Origin: Agrobacterium tumefaciens
GTDB taxonomy: Bacteria; Pseudomonadota; Alphaproteobacteria; Rhizobiales; Rhizobiaceae
Assembly (NCBI RefSeq): GCF_013318015.2
Contig: NZ_CP115842.1
Span: 434,001 to 498,000 of the forward strand
Length of the DNA: 64,000 bases
Direction: 5' to 3'
Below are positions 1 through 8,949 of the stretch, piece after piece. Numbering within the stretch: the stretch's first letter is position 1; each line of letters starts with the position of its first letter. Under the pieces are notes generated by a model, which was given only the letters and a program-made list of their open reading frames with translations, made no database searches and was not told where the DNA came from. A program made the position numbers and the translations under genes.

Positions 1-628
1 CCATGGTGTTGCAATAGCCGGTGGAAGGTGCGGAAGAAGCGACGAGCTTGACGAAGCCCTGATAATCGATTTCGCCCTTGGCCAGCAGTTCACGCGCTTT
101 CCAGACGATGGTGCCGGAACCGGTGCGCTCGCCACGGAACCAGCCGTTCAGCATGGGGCCGACGGAAAGAGCGATGGCCGGAATGTTGACGGTGGCCGCC
201 GCCATAAGACAGGCAGGCGTGGTCTTGTCGCAGCCGATGGTCAGAACAACGCCGTCGAGCGGATAGCCGTAAAGCACTTCCACGAGGCCGAGATAGGCGA
301 GGTTGCGATCGAGACCCGCCGTCGGGCGCTTGCCGGTTTCCTGGATCGGATGCACCGGAAATTCAATGGCAATGCCGCCCGCTTCACGAATGCCTTCGCG
401 CAGGCGATGCGCCAGCTCCAGATGGTGGCGATTGCAGGGCGAAAGGTCCGAGCCGGTCTGCGCGATGCCGATGATAGGGCGATCGGACTGAAGCTCGGCC
501 TGGCTGAGACCGAAGTTCATGTAACGCTCGAGATAAAGCGCGGTCATATCAGCGTTTGCGGGGTTATCGAACCACGCGCGCGAACGAAGCTTGCCTTGGG
601 TTGCGGGCAGATTGTCGGATTTGGTCAT
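1..628 (-). CDS. IlvD/Edd family sugar-acid dehydratase, XylD-like (3' part missing)
   Basis: This is the N-terminal 209 codons of an Fe-S dehydratase of the IlvD/Edd family; the rest lies outside the window. The family removes water from sugar acids (or dihydroxy acids) to give 2-keto-3-deoxy acids. Visible family motifs are [13 protein letters not shown] near residue 47, with the cluster-ligand Cys, [11 protein letters not shown] near residue 128, and GPMLNGW. From memory it matches Caulobacter D-xylonate dehydratase (shared segments [28 protein letters not shown]) far better than a biosynthetic IlvD. The start has a GGAG about 9 nt upstream. It is divergent from a YtfQ-type sugar transporter, which suggests a non-phosphorylative sugar pathway. 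Whether the substrate is xylonate or another aldonate cannot be told from this fragment. Confidence 0.85.
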   Translation of the reverse strand, partial: MTKSDNLPATQGKLRSRAWFDNPANADMTALYLERYMNFGLSQAELQSDRPIIGIAQTGSDLSPCNRHHLELAHRLREGIREAGGIAIEFPVHPIQETGKRPTAGLDRNLAYLGLVEVLYGYPLDGVVLTIGCDKTTPACLMAAATVNIPAIALSVGPMLNGWFRGERTGSGTIVWKARELLAKGEIDYQGFVKLVASSAPSTGYCNTM

Positions 629-1149
629 GATGCGGTCTCCAGCCGGAAGTGGCCAACGGTAAAATATTACGAAATGCGACAAGCTTATGTTGTGCGCAAG
701 GAAAATGGAATCAGCTTCTCGGAAGCACGCATAACCGACAGACGAGCGCCAGACGAGTGACCTGGAGCCGTTCTTCAGCTTTAGCCGAATATTTTTCGGT
801 GTTTACGACCATACCGACGTTGCGCAATGGCCTCTTCCCTCCCTGCCTTGCCGGATTGTAACTGACCCCGAGGCCCCACATTCCGTCACGACCTGACTTG
901 CTTATTTGTATTACTATTAGATAGCGGCGCGGCCTGTCAAGCCGGATCAGACGATATTACGGGCGAGTTTTGCGCGGCGCAGAAATTAGAATATACACAA
1001 TAAGCCATTGATTTATAACTGTTTAATGCTGCAACTCCATAAAATCGGCATGACGTGAATTGGAAATCCGCTAAAAAACCCCTTTTCAAGAGTATTACTA
1101 TATGCTCATAGTGACGTCGTCACGCTGACATCATTTCTGGGAGGATAAG
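629..1149. promoter_or_regulatory. Divergent promoter region between the XylD-like and ytfQ genes
   Basis: No gene is seen in these 521 bases. The 10-mer GTATTACTAT occurs twice in direct orientation, at 908-917 and 1092-1101. An interrupted palindrome GTGAC-gtc-GTCAC lies at 1111-1123, 26 nt before the ytfQ start. The ytfQ ribosome-binding site GGGAGG is at 1139-1144. The repeats are candidate operators for the GntR regulator encoded at 5749-6483; that assignment is inference. Confidence 0.5.
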
Positions 1150-2109
1150 ATGAGAAAAGCTCTTGCGGCAATCACTGTCGCCGTTTCCGCATGCCTTGCA
1201 TCCAGTGTTTCCGCACAATCGCTGACCGTCGGCTTCTCGCAGATCGGCTCCGAATCCGGATGGCGCGCCGCTGAAACCACTGTCACCAAGCAGCAGGCCG
1301 AAAAGCGCGGCGTTACGCTGAAATTCGCCGACGCACAGCAGAAGCAGGAAAACCAGATCAAGGCCGTTCGCGGCTTCATCGCGCAGGGCGTCGATGCAAT
1401 CCTGATCGCACCTGTCGTCGCAACCGGCTGGGACGCCGTGCTGAAGGAAGCAAAGGAAGAAAAAATTCCTGTCATCCTGCTCGATCGCCAGATCGAAGCG
1501 CCGGATGATCTTTACCTGACCGCGGTCACCTCGGATCAGGTTCACGAAGGCAAGGTTGCCGGCGACTGGCTCGTCAAGGATGTCGGCGCGAAGGACTGCA
1601 AGGTTGTCGAATTGCAGGGCACGACCGGCTCTTCGCCCGCCATCAACCGTAAAAAGGGCTTCGAAGAAGCCATCGCTTCGCACAAGAACATCAAGATCGT
1701 GCGCTCACAGACGGGTGACTTCACCCGTACCAAGGGCAAGGAAGTGATGGAAAGCTTCATCAAGGCCGAAGGCGGCGGCAAGGATATCTGTGCCGTGTAC
1801 GCTCACAATGACGACATGGCCGTCGGCGCGATCCAGGCGATCAAGGAAGCCGGCCTGAAGCCGGGATCCGACATCAAGGTCGTGTCCATCGATGCCGTAC
1901 CTGACATCTTCAAGGCCATGGCCGCCGGTGAAGCCAATGCGACGGTGGAACTGACACCTGACATGGCCGGTCCTGCCTTCGACGCTCTCGAAGCCTATCT
2001 GAAAGACAAAAAGGCACCGGCGAAGTGGATTCAGACCGAATCCAAGCTCTACACAGCGTCTGACGACCCGATGAAGGTCTACGAGGCGAAGAAGGGTCTG
2101 GGTTACTAA
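1150..2109 (+). CDS. ytfQ: Sugar ABC transporter periplasmic binding protein, YtfQ-like
   Basis: This 319-residue periplasmic sugar-binding protein belongs to the LacI/RbsB fold family (CUT2 importers). A signal peptide (residues 1-22, ending SVSA) precedes a mature protein very like E. coli YtfQ, which binds galactofuranose. Shared segments include GFSQIGSESGWRAAET, QKQENQIKAVR, SFIKAE and ELTPDMAGPAFDALE. It is the first gene of an operon with the ATPase and two permeases downstream, and a strong GGGAGG lies at 1139-1144. A hairpin right after the stop may stabilise its message so that binding protein exceeds membrane subunits. The real substrate in this organism could be another pentose or hexose, since a XylD-like dehydratase is divergent. 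Confidence 0.88.
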   Translation: MRKALAAITVAVSACLASSVSAQSLTVGFSQIGSESGWRAAETTVTKQQAEKRGVTLKFADAQQKQENQIKAVRGFIAQGVDAILIAPVVATGWDAVLKEAKEEKIPVILLDRQIEAPDDLYLTAVTSDQVHEGKVAGDWLVKDVGAKDCKVVELQGTTGSSPAINRKKGFEEAIASHKNIKIVRSQTGDFTRTKGKEVMESFIKAEGGGKDICAVYAHNDDMAVGAIQAIKEAGLKPGSDIKVVSIDAVPDIFKAMAAGEANATVELTPDMAGPAFDALEAYLKDKKAPAKWIQTESKLYTASDDPMKVYEAKKGLGY

Positions 2110-2130
2110 TAGACCCCTTATCTTCGGAAG

Positions 2131-2155
2131 GAGCGGCATGTCATGCGTGCCGCTC
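2131..2155 (+). other. Intercistronic hairpin between ytfQ and ytfR
   Basis: GAGCGGCA (2131-2138) and TGCCGCTC (2148-2155) form a perfect 8-bp inverted repeat with a 9-nt loop, 21 nt after the ytfQ stop. There is no T-run, so it is not an obvious terminator. Such hairpins after binding-protein genes often set unequal expression along the operon. It also encloses the alternative ytfR start at 2143. Confidence 0.6.
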
Positions 2156-2187
2156 CGTCACAGCTTCTTTCATGCAGGGCCTGCGCA

Positions 2188-3711
2188 ATGTCCGAAACGG
2201 CACCACTTCTGGAAGCACGCGCCATCGGTAAATCCTTTCTCGGGATAACGGCGCTGGACGGCGTCGATTTTTCGCTCGGGCGCGGTGAAATTCACGCGCT
2301 TCTCGGCGAAAACGGCGCGGGGAAATCAACACTCATCAAGATACTGACCGGCGTTTACCACCGCGACAGCGGCTCCATCTTTCTGGAAGGTAGCGAGATA
2401 TCGCCCACCAATGTCGGCGAAGCGCAGGCCCTCGGTATCGGCACCGTCTATCAGGAAGTAAACCTTCTCGAAAATCTGACCGTTGCCGAAAACCTCTTTC
2501 TCGGCCGCCAACCGCATCGCTTCGGGCTCATTGACAGAGCCTCGATGCAGAGACAATCGCAGGCGCTGCTGTCCCAATACGGGCTTTCGATCGACGTCAA
2601 CGCCCTGCTTTCCAGCTATTCCGTGGCTATCCGCCAGATCATCGCCATTGCCCGCGCCGTCGATCTTTCCGGCAAGGTGCTGGTGCTGGACGAGCCGACC
2701 GCCAGCCTCGATGCCCATGAGGTCGAGATGCTGTTCGGTGTGCTGCGGAACTTGCGCGCGCGGGGTATCGGCATCGTCATAATCACCCACTTCCTAAACC
2801 AGGTCTACGATATCGCCGACCGGGTGACGGTTCTGCGCAACGGCCGCCTCGTTGGCACGCGCGACATCGGCAACCTGCCGAGGTCCGAACTCATTGCGAT
2901 GATGCTTGGTCGCGAGCTTCAGCACATCACCCACGAGCATCAGGCCACTGACGACACGGTTGCCGAGGGCGAACCGCCGATCCGTTTCGAGGGGTACGGC
3001 AAACGCGGCAGCATCGCCCCCTTCGACCTCGGCATTCGTCCGGGAGAGATCGTCGGCGTCGCCGGTCTTTTGGGGTCGGGACGAACGGAAACGGCTTTCC
3101 TGCTGTTCGGCATCGACAAGCCCGATACCGGCAAGGCCACGATAGACGGAAAGACCATCGCTCTTTCTTCGCCTGAAGCCGCAATCACGGCCGGGTTCGG
3201 TTTCTGCCCGGAGGAGCGCAAGACTGACGGTATCATCGGCGACTTTTCCGTGACCGACAATATTGCTCTGGCTCTCCAGGCCCGCCAGGGATGGGCGCGG
3301 CCGCTTTCGCGCCGGCAGAAGGTGGAACTGGCCGAAAGCTTCATCAAATCGCTGGACATCCGCCCGGCCGATCCTGACCGGCCGATAAAATTCCTGTCCG
3401 GCGGCAACCAGCAGAAAGCCATTCTGGCGCGCTGGCTTGCAACCCATCCCCGGCTTCTGATCCTCGATGAGCCGACCCGTGGTATCGATATCGGCGCCCA
3501 TGCGGAAATCCTCAAAATGATCGAAAAACTCTGCACCGAGGGCATGTCGCTCGTCGTCATCTCGTCCGAACTGGAAGAACTGACCGCCGTTGCCCACCGG
3601 GTCGTCGTGCTGTCCGACCGCCGGCATGTCAGCGAATTGAAGGGCGGCGAGGTGACGGCCGACAACATCATGCGGGCAATTGCGGATGCGGCCAGAACGG
3701 AGGCGGCATGA
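2188..3711 (+). CDS. ytfR: Sugar ABC transporter ATPase, two nucleotide-binding domains, YtfR-like
   Basis: This CUT2-family ATPase energises uptake with the YtfQ/YtfT/YjfF homologues. The N-terminal domain has Walker A GENGAGKST (about residues 40-48) and Walker B VLVLDEPTA. The C-terminal domain has the degenerate Walker A GLLGSGRTE usual for this family, with LSGGNQQK and LLILDEPTRGID. Similarity to E. coli YtfR runs end to end (507 versus 500 residues). I chose ATG 2188, where family similarity begins, with AGGG at 2176-2179. An upstream in-frame ATG at 2143 has a better AAGGAG at 2128-2133, but it sits inside a hairpin and would add 15 unconserved residues. The stop overlaps the next start (ATGATG at 3708). 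Confidence 0.9.
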   Translation: MSETAPLLEARAIGKSFLGITALDGVDFSLGRGEIHALLGENGAGKSTLIKILTGVYHRDSGSIFLEGSEISPTNVGEAQALGIGTVYQEVNLLENLTVAENLFLGRQPHRFGLIDRASMQRQSQALLSQYGLSIDVNALLSSYSVAIRQIIAIARAVDLSGKVLVLDEPTASLDAHEVEMLFGVLRNLRARGIGIVIITHFLNQVYDIADRVTVLRNGRLVGTRDIGNLPRSELIAMMLGRELQHITHEHQATDDTVAEGEPPIRFEGYGKRGSIAPFDLGIRPGEIVGVAGLLGSGRTETAFLLFGIDKPDTGKATIDGKTIALSSPEAAITAGFGFCPEERKTDGIIGDFSVTDNIALALQARQGWARPLSRRQKVELAESFIKSLDIRPADPDRPIKFLSGGNQQKAILARWLATHPRLLILDEPTRGIDIGAHAEILKMIEKLCTEGMSLVVISSELEELTAVAHRVVVLSDRRHVSELKGGEVTADNIMRAIADAARTEAA

Positions 3712-4754
3712 TGGTGGCTGTGACAAGGCGCCTGAAAAGGCTTGCTCCCCAACTGATCGCCCTCTTCGTCATTCTGGCAGCGATTACAATCGTTTCGCCG
3801 GGCTTTCTGCATGTTTCGTTCCAGAACGGCAGGCTTTACGGCAGTCTGATGGATATTCTCGTGCGTGCCGCACCCGTGGCGCTCCTGACGATTGGCATGA
3901 CGCTGGTGATCGCCACCAAAGGCATCGATCTGTCGATCGGTGCTGTTATCGCCATTTGTGGCGCGGTGGCGGCAACACTTATCAGCAACGGCCATTCCAT
4001 CCCAACCGTCATCGCCATCTCGCTTGCTGTTGGCATTGCCTGCGGCCTGTGGAACGGGGTGCTGGTAGCCCTTCTCGACATCCAGCCGATCATCGCCACG
4101 CTGATCCTGATGGTGGCGGGGCGCGGCATCGCCCAGCTCATCACCGAAGGTGTCATTCTCACCTTCAACGACGACAGCTTTTCCGCCATCGGCTCCGGCT
4201 CCTTCGCCGGCATTCCCCTGCCCGTCATCATCTGGTTGGCGGCGGCGCTGGTAATCGGCCTTCTGGTGCGCAAGAGCGCGCTCGGCTTTCTGATTGAGGC
4301 AACCGGCATCAATCGCCGCGCGGCGGCACTTGCCGGTGTGCGGGCACGCTTCCTGCTGTTTTTCGTCTACGCCGTTTCCGGTCTCTGCGCGGCCATCGCC
4401 GGCATGATCGTGACCGCCGACATTCGCGGCGCGGATGCCAACAATGCCGGGCTGTGGCTGGAACTGGACGCCATATTGGCGGTGGTGATCGGTGGTACAT
4501 CGCTGAATGGCGGCCGCTTCTCCATCACCGCATCGCTGATCGGCGCGCTCATCATCCAGACCATCAATACCGGCATTCTGGTCTCCGGTTTCCCGCCGGA
4601 ATTCAACCTAATCATCAAGGCTGGTATCATCATGGTGGTACTGACACTGCAATCGCCGGCAATCATGGCGGTTCTGGGCTTTGTCAAAACGCCAAAGCCA
4701 CACGCAAAACCGGCCACCGCCAACGGAATGACCAAGGAAGGTACCGCGCGATGA
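3708..4754 (+). CDS. ytfT: Sugar ABC transporter permease, YtfT-like
   Basis: This inner-membrane permease of the RbsC/AraH type (348 residues) has about ten hydrophobic segments and the hallmark segments GMTLVIATKGIDLSIGAVIA and LDAILAVVIGGTSLNGG. It should form a heterodimeric channel with the next gene product, as YtfT and YjfF do in E. coli. Start and stop overlap both neighbours by 4 nt, indicating translational coupling. The polar, Lys-rich C-terminal tail after about residue 325 is probably cytoplasmic. Confidence 0.88.
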   Translation: MMVAVTRRLKRLAPQLIALFVILAAITIVSPGFLHVSFQNGRLYGSLMDILVRAAPVALLTIGMTLVIATKGIDLSIGAVIAICGAVAATLISNGHSIPTVIAISLAVGIACGLWNGVLVALLDIQPIIATLILMVAGRGIAQLITEGVILTFNDDSFSAIGSGSFAGIPLPVIIWLAAALVIGLLVRKSALGFLIEATGINRRAAALAGVRARFLLFFVYAVSGLCAAIAGMIVTADIRGADANNAGLWLELDAILAVVIGGTSLNGGRFSITASLIGALIIQTINTGILVSGFPPEFNLIIKAGIIMVVLTLQSPAIMAVLGFVKTPKPHAKPATANGMTKEGTAR

Positions 4755-5731
4755 TCCACAGCCGCAATCTTCCGTTCCTCACCACACTGACGATCTTCCT
4801 CATCGCCTATCTTCTCTGCGTGCTGCAATATCCGGCGATCCTGTCGACACGGGTGATCGGCAATCTATTGACCGACAATGCCTTTCTCGGCATCGCTGCC
4901 GTTGGCATGACTTTCGTGATCCTGTCGGGTGGCATTGATCTGTCCATCGGCTCCGTCATCGCCTTCACCAGCGTTTTCGTAGCTGTCATGGTCGGCACCT
5001 ATAATATTCACCCGCTGCTGGCCTTCGCCATCGTGCTCGTGATCTCGACGCTGTTCGGCTGCATGATGGGGGCGATGATACGCTTCCTGTCGATCCCGCC
5101 ATTCGTGGTGACATTGGCGGGCATGTTCCTGGCGCGTGGCGCGGCCTATCTGATCTCGACGCAATCCGTACCGATCTCGCATCCCTTCATCGATGCGATA
5201 CAGGGATTTTATTTCCGCTTTCCCGGCGGCGGCAGGCTGACAGCACTTGCTATTGTCATGCTTCTCGTCTTTGCCGCCGGCATGCTGATTGCCAGCCGCA
5301 CCCGCTTCGGCGCCAATGTCTACGCACTTGGCGGTAACCCGCAATCGGCCGAACTGATGGGTGTGCCGATCGGTACAACGACAATCGGCATCTACGCACT
5401 TTCCGGGTTCCTGTCCGGCCTCGCCGGCATCGTCTACACGCTCTACACCTCATCGGGTTATTCCTTGGCGACCGTGGGCGTGGAGCTGGACGCTATTGCA
5501 GCTGTTGTCATTGGCGGAACGCTTCTGACGGGTGGAATGGGGCTGGTGGCGGGCACCTTCGTCGGACTGCTGATCCAGGGGTTGATCCAGACCTACATCG
5601 TTTTTGACGGAACCCTGTCATCCTGGTGGACCAAAATCGTTATTGGCGTGCTGCTTTTTGTCTTCATCGTGTTGCAGCGCGCAATCATCTGGTATTCAAA
5701 CAGGAGACTGGCCGGACCACATCCGGCATAA
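4751..5731 (+). CDS. yjfF: Sugar ABC transporter permease, YjfF-like
   Basis: This is the second inner-membrane permease of the CUT2 importer (326 residues). It matches E. coli YjfF closely: NLLTDNAFLGIAAVGMTFVIL, GGIDLSIGSVIAFT, GVELDAIAAVVIGGTLLTGG and FDGTLSSWWTKI-type segments are all present. The ATG at 4751 overlaps the upstream stop codon (ATGA). Longer upstream extensions in this frame lie inside ytfT and are not real. Two different permeases in the operon, rather than one homodimeric gene, is characteristic of the ytfQRT-yjfF group. Confidence 0.9.
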   Translation: MIHSRNLPFLTTLTIFLIAYLLCVLQYPAILSTRVIGNLLTDNAFLGIAAVGMTFVILSGGIDLSIGSVIAFTSVFVAVMVGTYNIHPLLAFAIVLVISTLFGCMMGAMIRFLSIPPFVVTLAGMFLARGAAYLISTQSVPISHPFIDAIQGFYFRFPGGGRLTALAIVMLLVFAAGMLIASRTRFGANVYALGGNPQSAELMGVPIGTTTIGIYALSGFLSGLAGIVYTLYTSSGYSLATVGVELDAIAAVVIGGTLLTGGMGLVAGTFVGLLIQGLIQTYIVFDGTLSSWWTKIVIGVLLFVFIVLQRAIIWYSNRRLAGPHPA

Positions 5732-5748
5732 CCAACACGGAGGCTTTA

Positions 5749-6483
5749 TTGGGGCTGCTCGAAACGACGATAAGCGGGCGAAAACGCCGGAACAGCCACG
5801 CGCATGTGGTCTCCGAACTCGGCAGCGCCATCGTCTCGGGCAGGATCGCGGAAGGATCCCTGCTGCCTAACGATGCCGAACTGTCGCTCCGTTTCGGGGT
5901 CTCGCGCACCGTGTTGCGCGAGACGATGAAGACGCTGGCGGCCAAGCGGCTGGTCGAACCCAAGGCAAAGGTCGGCACCCGCGTTCTCGACCGTTCGAGC
6001 TGGAACTTCTTTGACCCGGATGTGCTGGGCTGGCGCTGCGAAGCCGGGATAGACCAGGAATTCGTTACACATCTGGCGGAAATCCGCCTCGCGCTCGAAC
6101 CGGCGGCGGCGGCAGCTGCCGCGCTTCAGGCATCGAATGACGATATCGTTTCCCTTTATGTGATTGCCGCCAAATTCGACAATCCGCAGCATACCCCGGA
6201 AACCATCGCCAAGGTCGATCTCGAATTCCACCTCGCCGTGGCGCACATGTCAGGCAATCCGTTCATGCGTTCGGCAAGCGGGCTGATCGAGGCCGCCCTT
6301 GCGATCTCATTCCAGCTTTCATCCCCGGCCTCGTCGCCCGGAACCATCGCCGAGATCGCCGCAAACCATCTGCGGATCGTGCACGCCATCGCCGCCCGTG
6401 ATGCGGACGCCGCCGTGAAAGCCATGCGCCATGTAATCGAGGTCGGCAAGGACCGGACGCGAAAGGCAATCAAGACGCCTTGA
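5749..6483 (+). CDS. GntR-family regulator, FadR subfamily (TTG start)
   Basis: This is a transcriptional regulator of about 244 residues. The N-terminal winged helix contains LPNDAELSLRFGVSRTVLRETMKTLAAKRLVEPKAKVGTRV-type residues (roughly 35-80), followed by an all-helical FCD ligand-binding domain with metal-site His residues (LEFHLAVAHMSGNP, and NHLRIVHAI near the end). I chose TTG 5749 because CGGAGG (5738-5743) sits 5 nt upstream and 17 nt after yjfF ends; the only ATG in frame lies inside yjfF. As last gene of the sugar-transport operon it probably responds to a sugar acid and controls this operon and perhaps the divergent dehydratase gene. Confidence 0.8.
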   Translation: MGLLETTISGRKRRNSHAHVVSELGSAIVSGRIAEGSLLPNDAELSLRFGVSRTVLRETMKTLAAKRLVEPKAKVGTRVLDRSSWNFFDPDVLGWRCEAGIDQEFVTHLAEIRLALEPAAAAAAALQASNDDIVSLYVIAAKFDNPQHTPETIAKVDLEFHLAVAHMSGNPFMRSASGLIEAALAISFQLSSPASSPGTIAEIAANHLRIVHAIAARDADAAVKAMRHVIEVGKDRTRKAIKTP

Positions 6484-6510
6484 AGGCGAAAAGCCTATCG
6501 ACATCCCTTC

Positions 6511-6541
6511 TGTCACCCCGGGCCTGATGCCGGCATGACGG
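6511..6541. repeat. Dispersed intergenic palindromic unit, degenerate copy
   Basis: The segment TGTCACCCCGGGCC...GGCATGACGG resembles the short palindromes common between genes in rhizobia. Related copies lie near 35745, 58121 and 58206. The stem is imperfect here. Confidence 0.4.
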
Positions 6542-6568
6542 AGGGGGTGGCTTTTCATCATAAAATTC

Positions 6569-6597
6569 GGACCCGCACGGATGCGGGCCCTTTTTCT
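6569..6597 (+). terminator. Rho-independent terminator of the ytf operon
   Basis: CCCGCA (6572-6577) pairs with TGCGGG (6582-6587) around CGGA, extended by GG/CC outside one mismatch and followed by TTTTTCTT on the + strand. It lies 85 nt after the GntR stop and between two convergent genes. Confidence 0.7.
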
Positions 6598-6610
6598 TCC
6601 GGCAAGTATC

Positions 6611-7828
6611 TTACCCCTGCGACGCTTCAATCTGCGGCACCACGCCACGGCGCGATGCCATGAGTGATGCGCCGAGGAGTGCTGCAATGCTGACGAAAAC
6701 GAAGACCATCGTCGCACCCTGAAGGTCGATCAGCAGTCCGCCCAGAACAGCGCCGCTGGAAATGGCGATCTGGAAGGTGGTGAGCAGCAACGCGCCTGCA
6801 CTTTCGGCCTCGTCTGAGGCGACGCGGGTGATGAAGCTCTGCACGCTGACAGGAAGCGCACCGAAGGCGAAACCCCAGGAGGCAATGGCAAAGCCAGCGA
6901 CAACGGGAGATGCACCGGCAATCACCAGCACGGAAGCGGATGCGGCAATCAGGGTGGCGGCAAACGTCACGGCCCATGCCGTGTTCTTCTCAGCGAGGAA
7001 GCCGCCGAAGAGATTACCGAAAAAACCGCCCACGCCGTAAGCCAGAAGAACGAGCGAGATTGCTTCGACGCCAAGCTGCGGCACGTCTTCGAGGAAGGGG
7101 CGAACATAGGTGAAGCCGGCGAAGTGGCCCGCGACGATGAATAGCGTCGTCAGAAGGCCGATCCTGACCTGCGGGCGCTGCAATAGCCGGAACATGGTGG
7201 ACAGGCCGGGCGCACCGGCCGGCGGCAGCGAGGGAACGGTGAGCAACTGCACGACAAGTGCGATGACACCCAGCACGCCGGCGACGGCAAAGGCCGCACG
7301 CCAGCCAAGCGTCGCGCCGATCCACGCTCCGACAGGGGCTGCGCAAACGGTGGCAACCGAAACGCCGGTTAGGATGATGGCCATGGCGCGCGGCATCTTA
7401 TCCAGCGGAACAAGCCTTAGCGCCAGCGCCGCCGACATGGCCCAAAAGCCGCCAAGGCCGATGCCGAGCAAAACGCGCGATGTAAACAGCATGAAAAGAC
7501 CGTTGGCAAAAGCGGCCAATGTGCTGGAAATGATCAGCAACGTCGTGAGGCCAAGCAGGGTCCACCGGCGATCAATGCTGCGCGTGCCGATGACGACGCC
7601 GGGACCGGCAACCGCTGCGACCAGTGCCGTGACGGTGATGGATTGGCCGGCAATGCCGGAGCTGATGGAAAGATCGGTCGACAGTGGCGTCAGAAGGCTG
7701 ACCGGCAGGAATTCCGCCGTTACCAGCCCGAAGACACCGAGCGAAAGCGAAACCACCGCCGCCCACTTCGCATCCGGCTCTTGTCTGTGTGGCGCATATT
7801 CAAGTTCGTTGATTGTTCGGTTATTCAT
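6611..7828 (-). CDS. MFS transporter of the arabinose-efflux (DHA1) type
   Basis: This inner-membrane proton-driven exporter has 405 residues and twelve predicted hydrophobic segments. The AraJ/DHA1-like motifs are GVFGLVTAEFLPVSLL in helix 1 and the loop sequence LGIGLGGFWAMSAALALRL. The ATG at 7828 has AGGAGA a few nucleotides upstream on the minus strand; extending further upstream adds a non-hydrophobic, Arg-rich leader and is not supported. It is divergent from an AraC regulator 182 bp away, the standard arrangement for an inducible efflux pair. The substrate cannot be read from the sequence; drugs, sugars or other small molecules are exported by relatives. Confidence 0.85.
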   Translation of the reverse strand: MNNRTINELEYAPHRQEPDAKWAAVVSLSLGVFGLVTAEFLPVSLLTPLSTDLSISSGIAGQSITVTALVAAVAGPGVVIGTRSIDRRWTLLGLTTLLIISSTLAAFANGLFMLFTSRVLLGIGLGGFWAMSAALALRLVPLDKMPRAMAIILTGVSVATVCAAPVGAWIGATLGWRAAFAVAGVLGVIALVVQLLTVPSLPPAGAPGLSTMFRLLQRPQVRIGLLTTLFIVAGHFAGFTYVRPFLEDVPQLGVEAISLVLLAYGVGGFFGNLFGGFLAEKNTAWAVTFAATLIAASASVLVIAGASPVVAGFAIASWGFAFGALPVSVQSFITRVASDEAESAGALLLTTFQIAISSGAVLGGLLIDLQGATMVFVFVSIAALLGASLMASRRGVVPQIEASQG

Positions 7829-8010
7829 GAAAATCTCCTGATGCGCATTCTGGGAACGAGCCCTGAAACGGAATGGCAAAACGATGAAGCCGGTGGGAGC
7901 CCGGTGCGTCGCCTCACAAATCGATGGTCGTAAGCTACGCGTGACAGCTCGGCGTTTCCATGCTAAAAAATCCGCATTCCTTAACCAAACGTCCGAATTT
8001 GTGAGTTGCC

Positions 8011-8949
8011 ATGAATGATGCACTGACGGAAATGCTGCGTGGTCTGCGGCTTGACGGCGTGGAATATGGCCGCTGCCGCATGGCAACGCCCTGGGCGACG
8101 GCCTTTCCCGAGCAGGAGGCGGCGCGGTTTCATTTTATTGGCGTGGGCCAGGCAAAATTACGCAAACCTTCCGGAGAATGGCTGACGCTTACGTGCGGCG
8201 ATGCAGTGCTTCTTCCCCGTGGCCACGCCCATGTGCTGGGCAGCGGCGAGGATGTGACACCCGCCCTCTTCGACCGGTTCGGTAAAAAGGAAGTATGTCA
8301 GGGCATTTTCGACATGGAATGTGCCGGTGCCGGCGGCGACACGGTAGCCTTTACCGCCTCGATGCGTTTCAACATGGATAATCTGCATCCGCTTTTGCAA
8401 CTGATGCCGGATGTGATGCTGACCAGCGATCTCGCCAAAAGCGATCCGGCCATTCCGCATCTCCTGGAAGCCATGGCGCGCGAAGTGGAACTGAACCGTG
8501 TTGGTGCCGGTGGCATTCTGGCGCGGCTTGCCGATGTCTTGACGGCAACACTGATCCGCACATGGGTAGAATATGGTTGCGGCGATTCCAGCGGCTGGCT
8601 TGCCGCCGTACGCAATCCCGAACTCGGACGGGTGCTTGCAGCGATCCACCTTACCCCCGAGAAAGACTGGAGCGTGGAAGAGCTTGCCTCCCTGATGGGC
8701 GCATCCCGCTCGAGTTTTGCAGAACGCTTCACCCGTGTGGTGGGTGAAAGCCCAGCCCGTTATGTCGTTCGCATACGCATGCATCAGGCGCGACTGTGGC
8801 TGCGCGAGGGTATGCGTGTCACGTTGGCGGCGGAAAAGCTCGGCTACGATTCCGAGGCATCCTTCAGCCGCGCCTTCAAACGCGTGATCGGCGCGCCGCC
8901 CAGCCAGTTCCGCAGGAAGGACACCTCTGGTCTGGAAGATGCGGCATAG
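8011..8949 (+). CDS. AraC-family regulator with N-terminal cupin
   Basis: This regulator has 312 residues. The N-terminal half (about 10-190) is a Cupin_6-type sensing domain with GDAVLLPRGHAHVL. The C-terminal half (about 205-305) carries two helix-turn-helix units: WSVEELASLMGASRSSFAERF and the AraC signature VTLAAEKLGYDSEASFSRAFKRVIG, then PSQFR. Regulators of this cupin subgroup commonly sit next to MFS exporter or oxidoreductase genes and activate them. The divergent MFS gene is the likely target. The ribosome-binding site is weak (GTGAGTTG). Confidence 0.85.
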   Translation: MNDALTEMLRGLRLDGVEYGRCRMATPWATAFPEQEAARFHFIGVGQAKLRKPSGEWLTLTCGDAVLLPRGHAHVLGSGEDVTPALFDRFGKKEVCQGIFDMECAGAGGDTVAFTASMRFNMDNLHPLLQLMPDVMLTSDLAKSDPAIPHLLEAMAREVELNRVGAGGILARLADVLTATLIRTWVEYGCGDSSGWLAAVRNPELGRVLAAIHLTPEKDWSVEELASLMGASRSSFAERFTRVVGESPARYVVRIRMHQARLWLREGMRVTLAAEKLGYDSEASFSRAFKRVIGAPPSQFRRKDTSGLEDAA

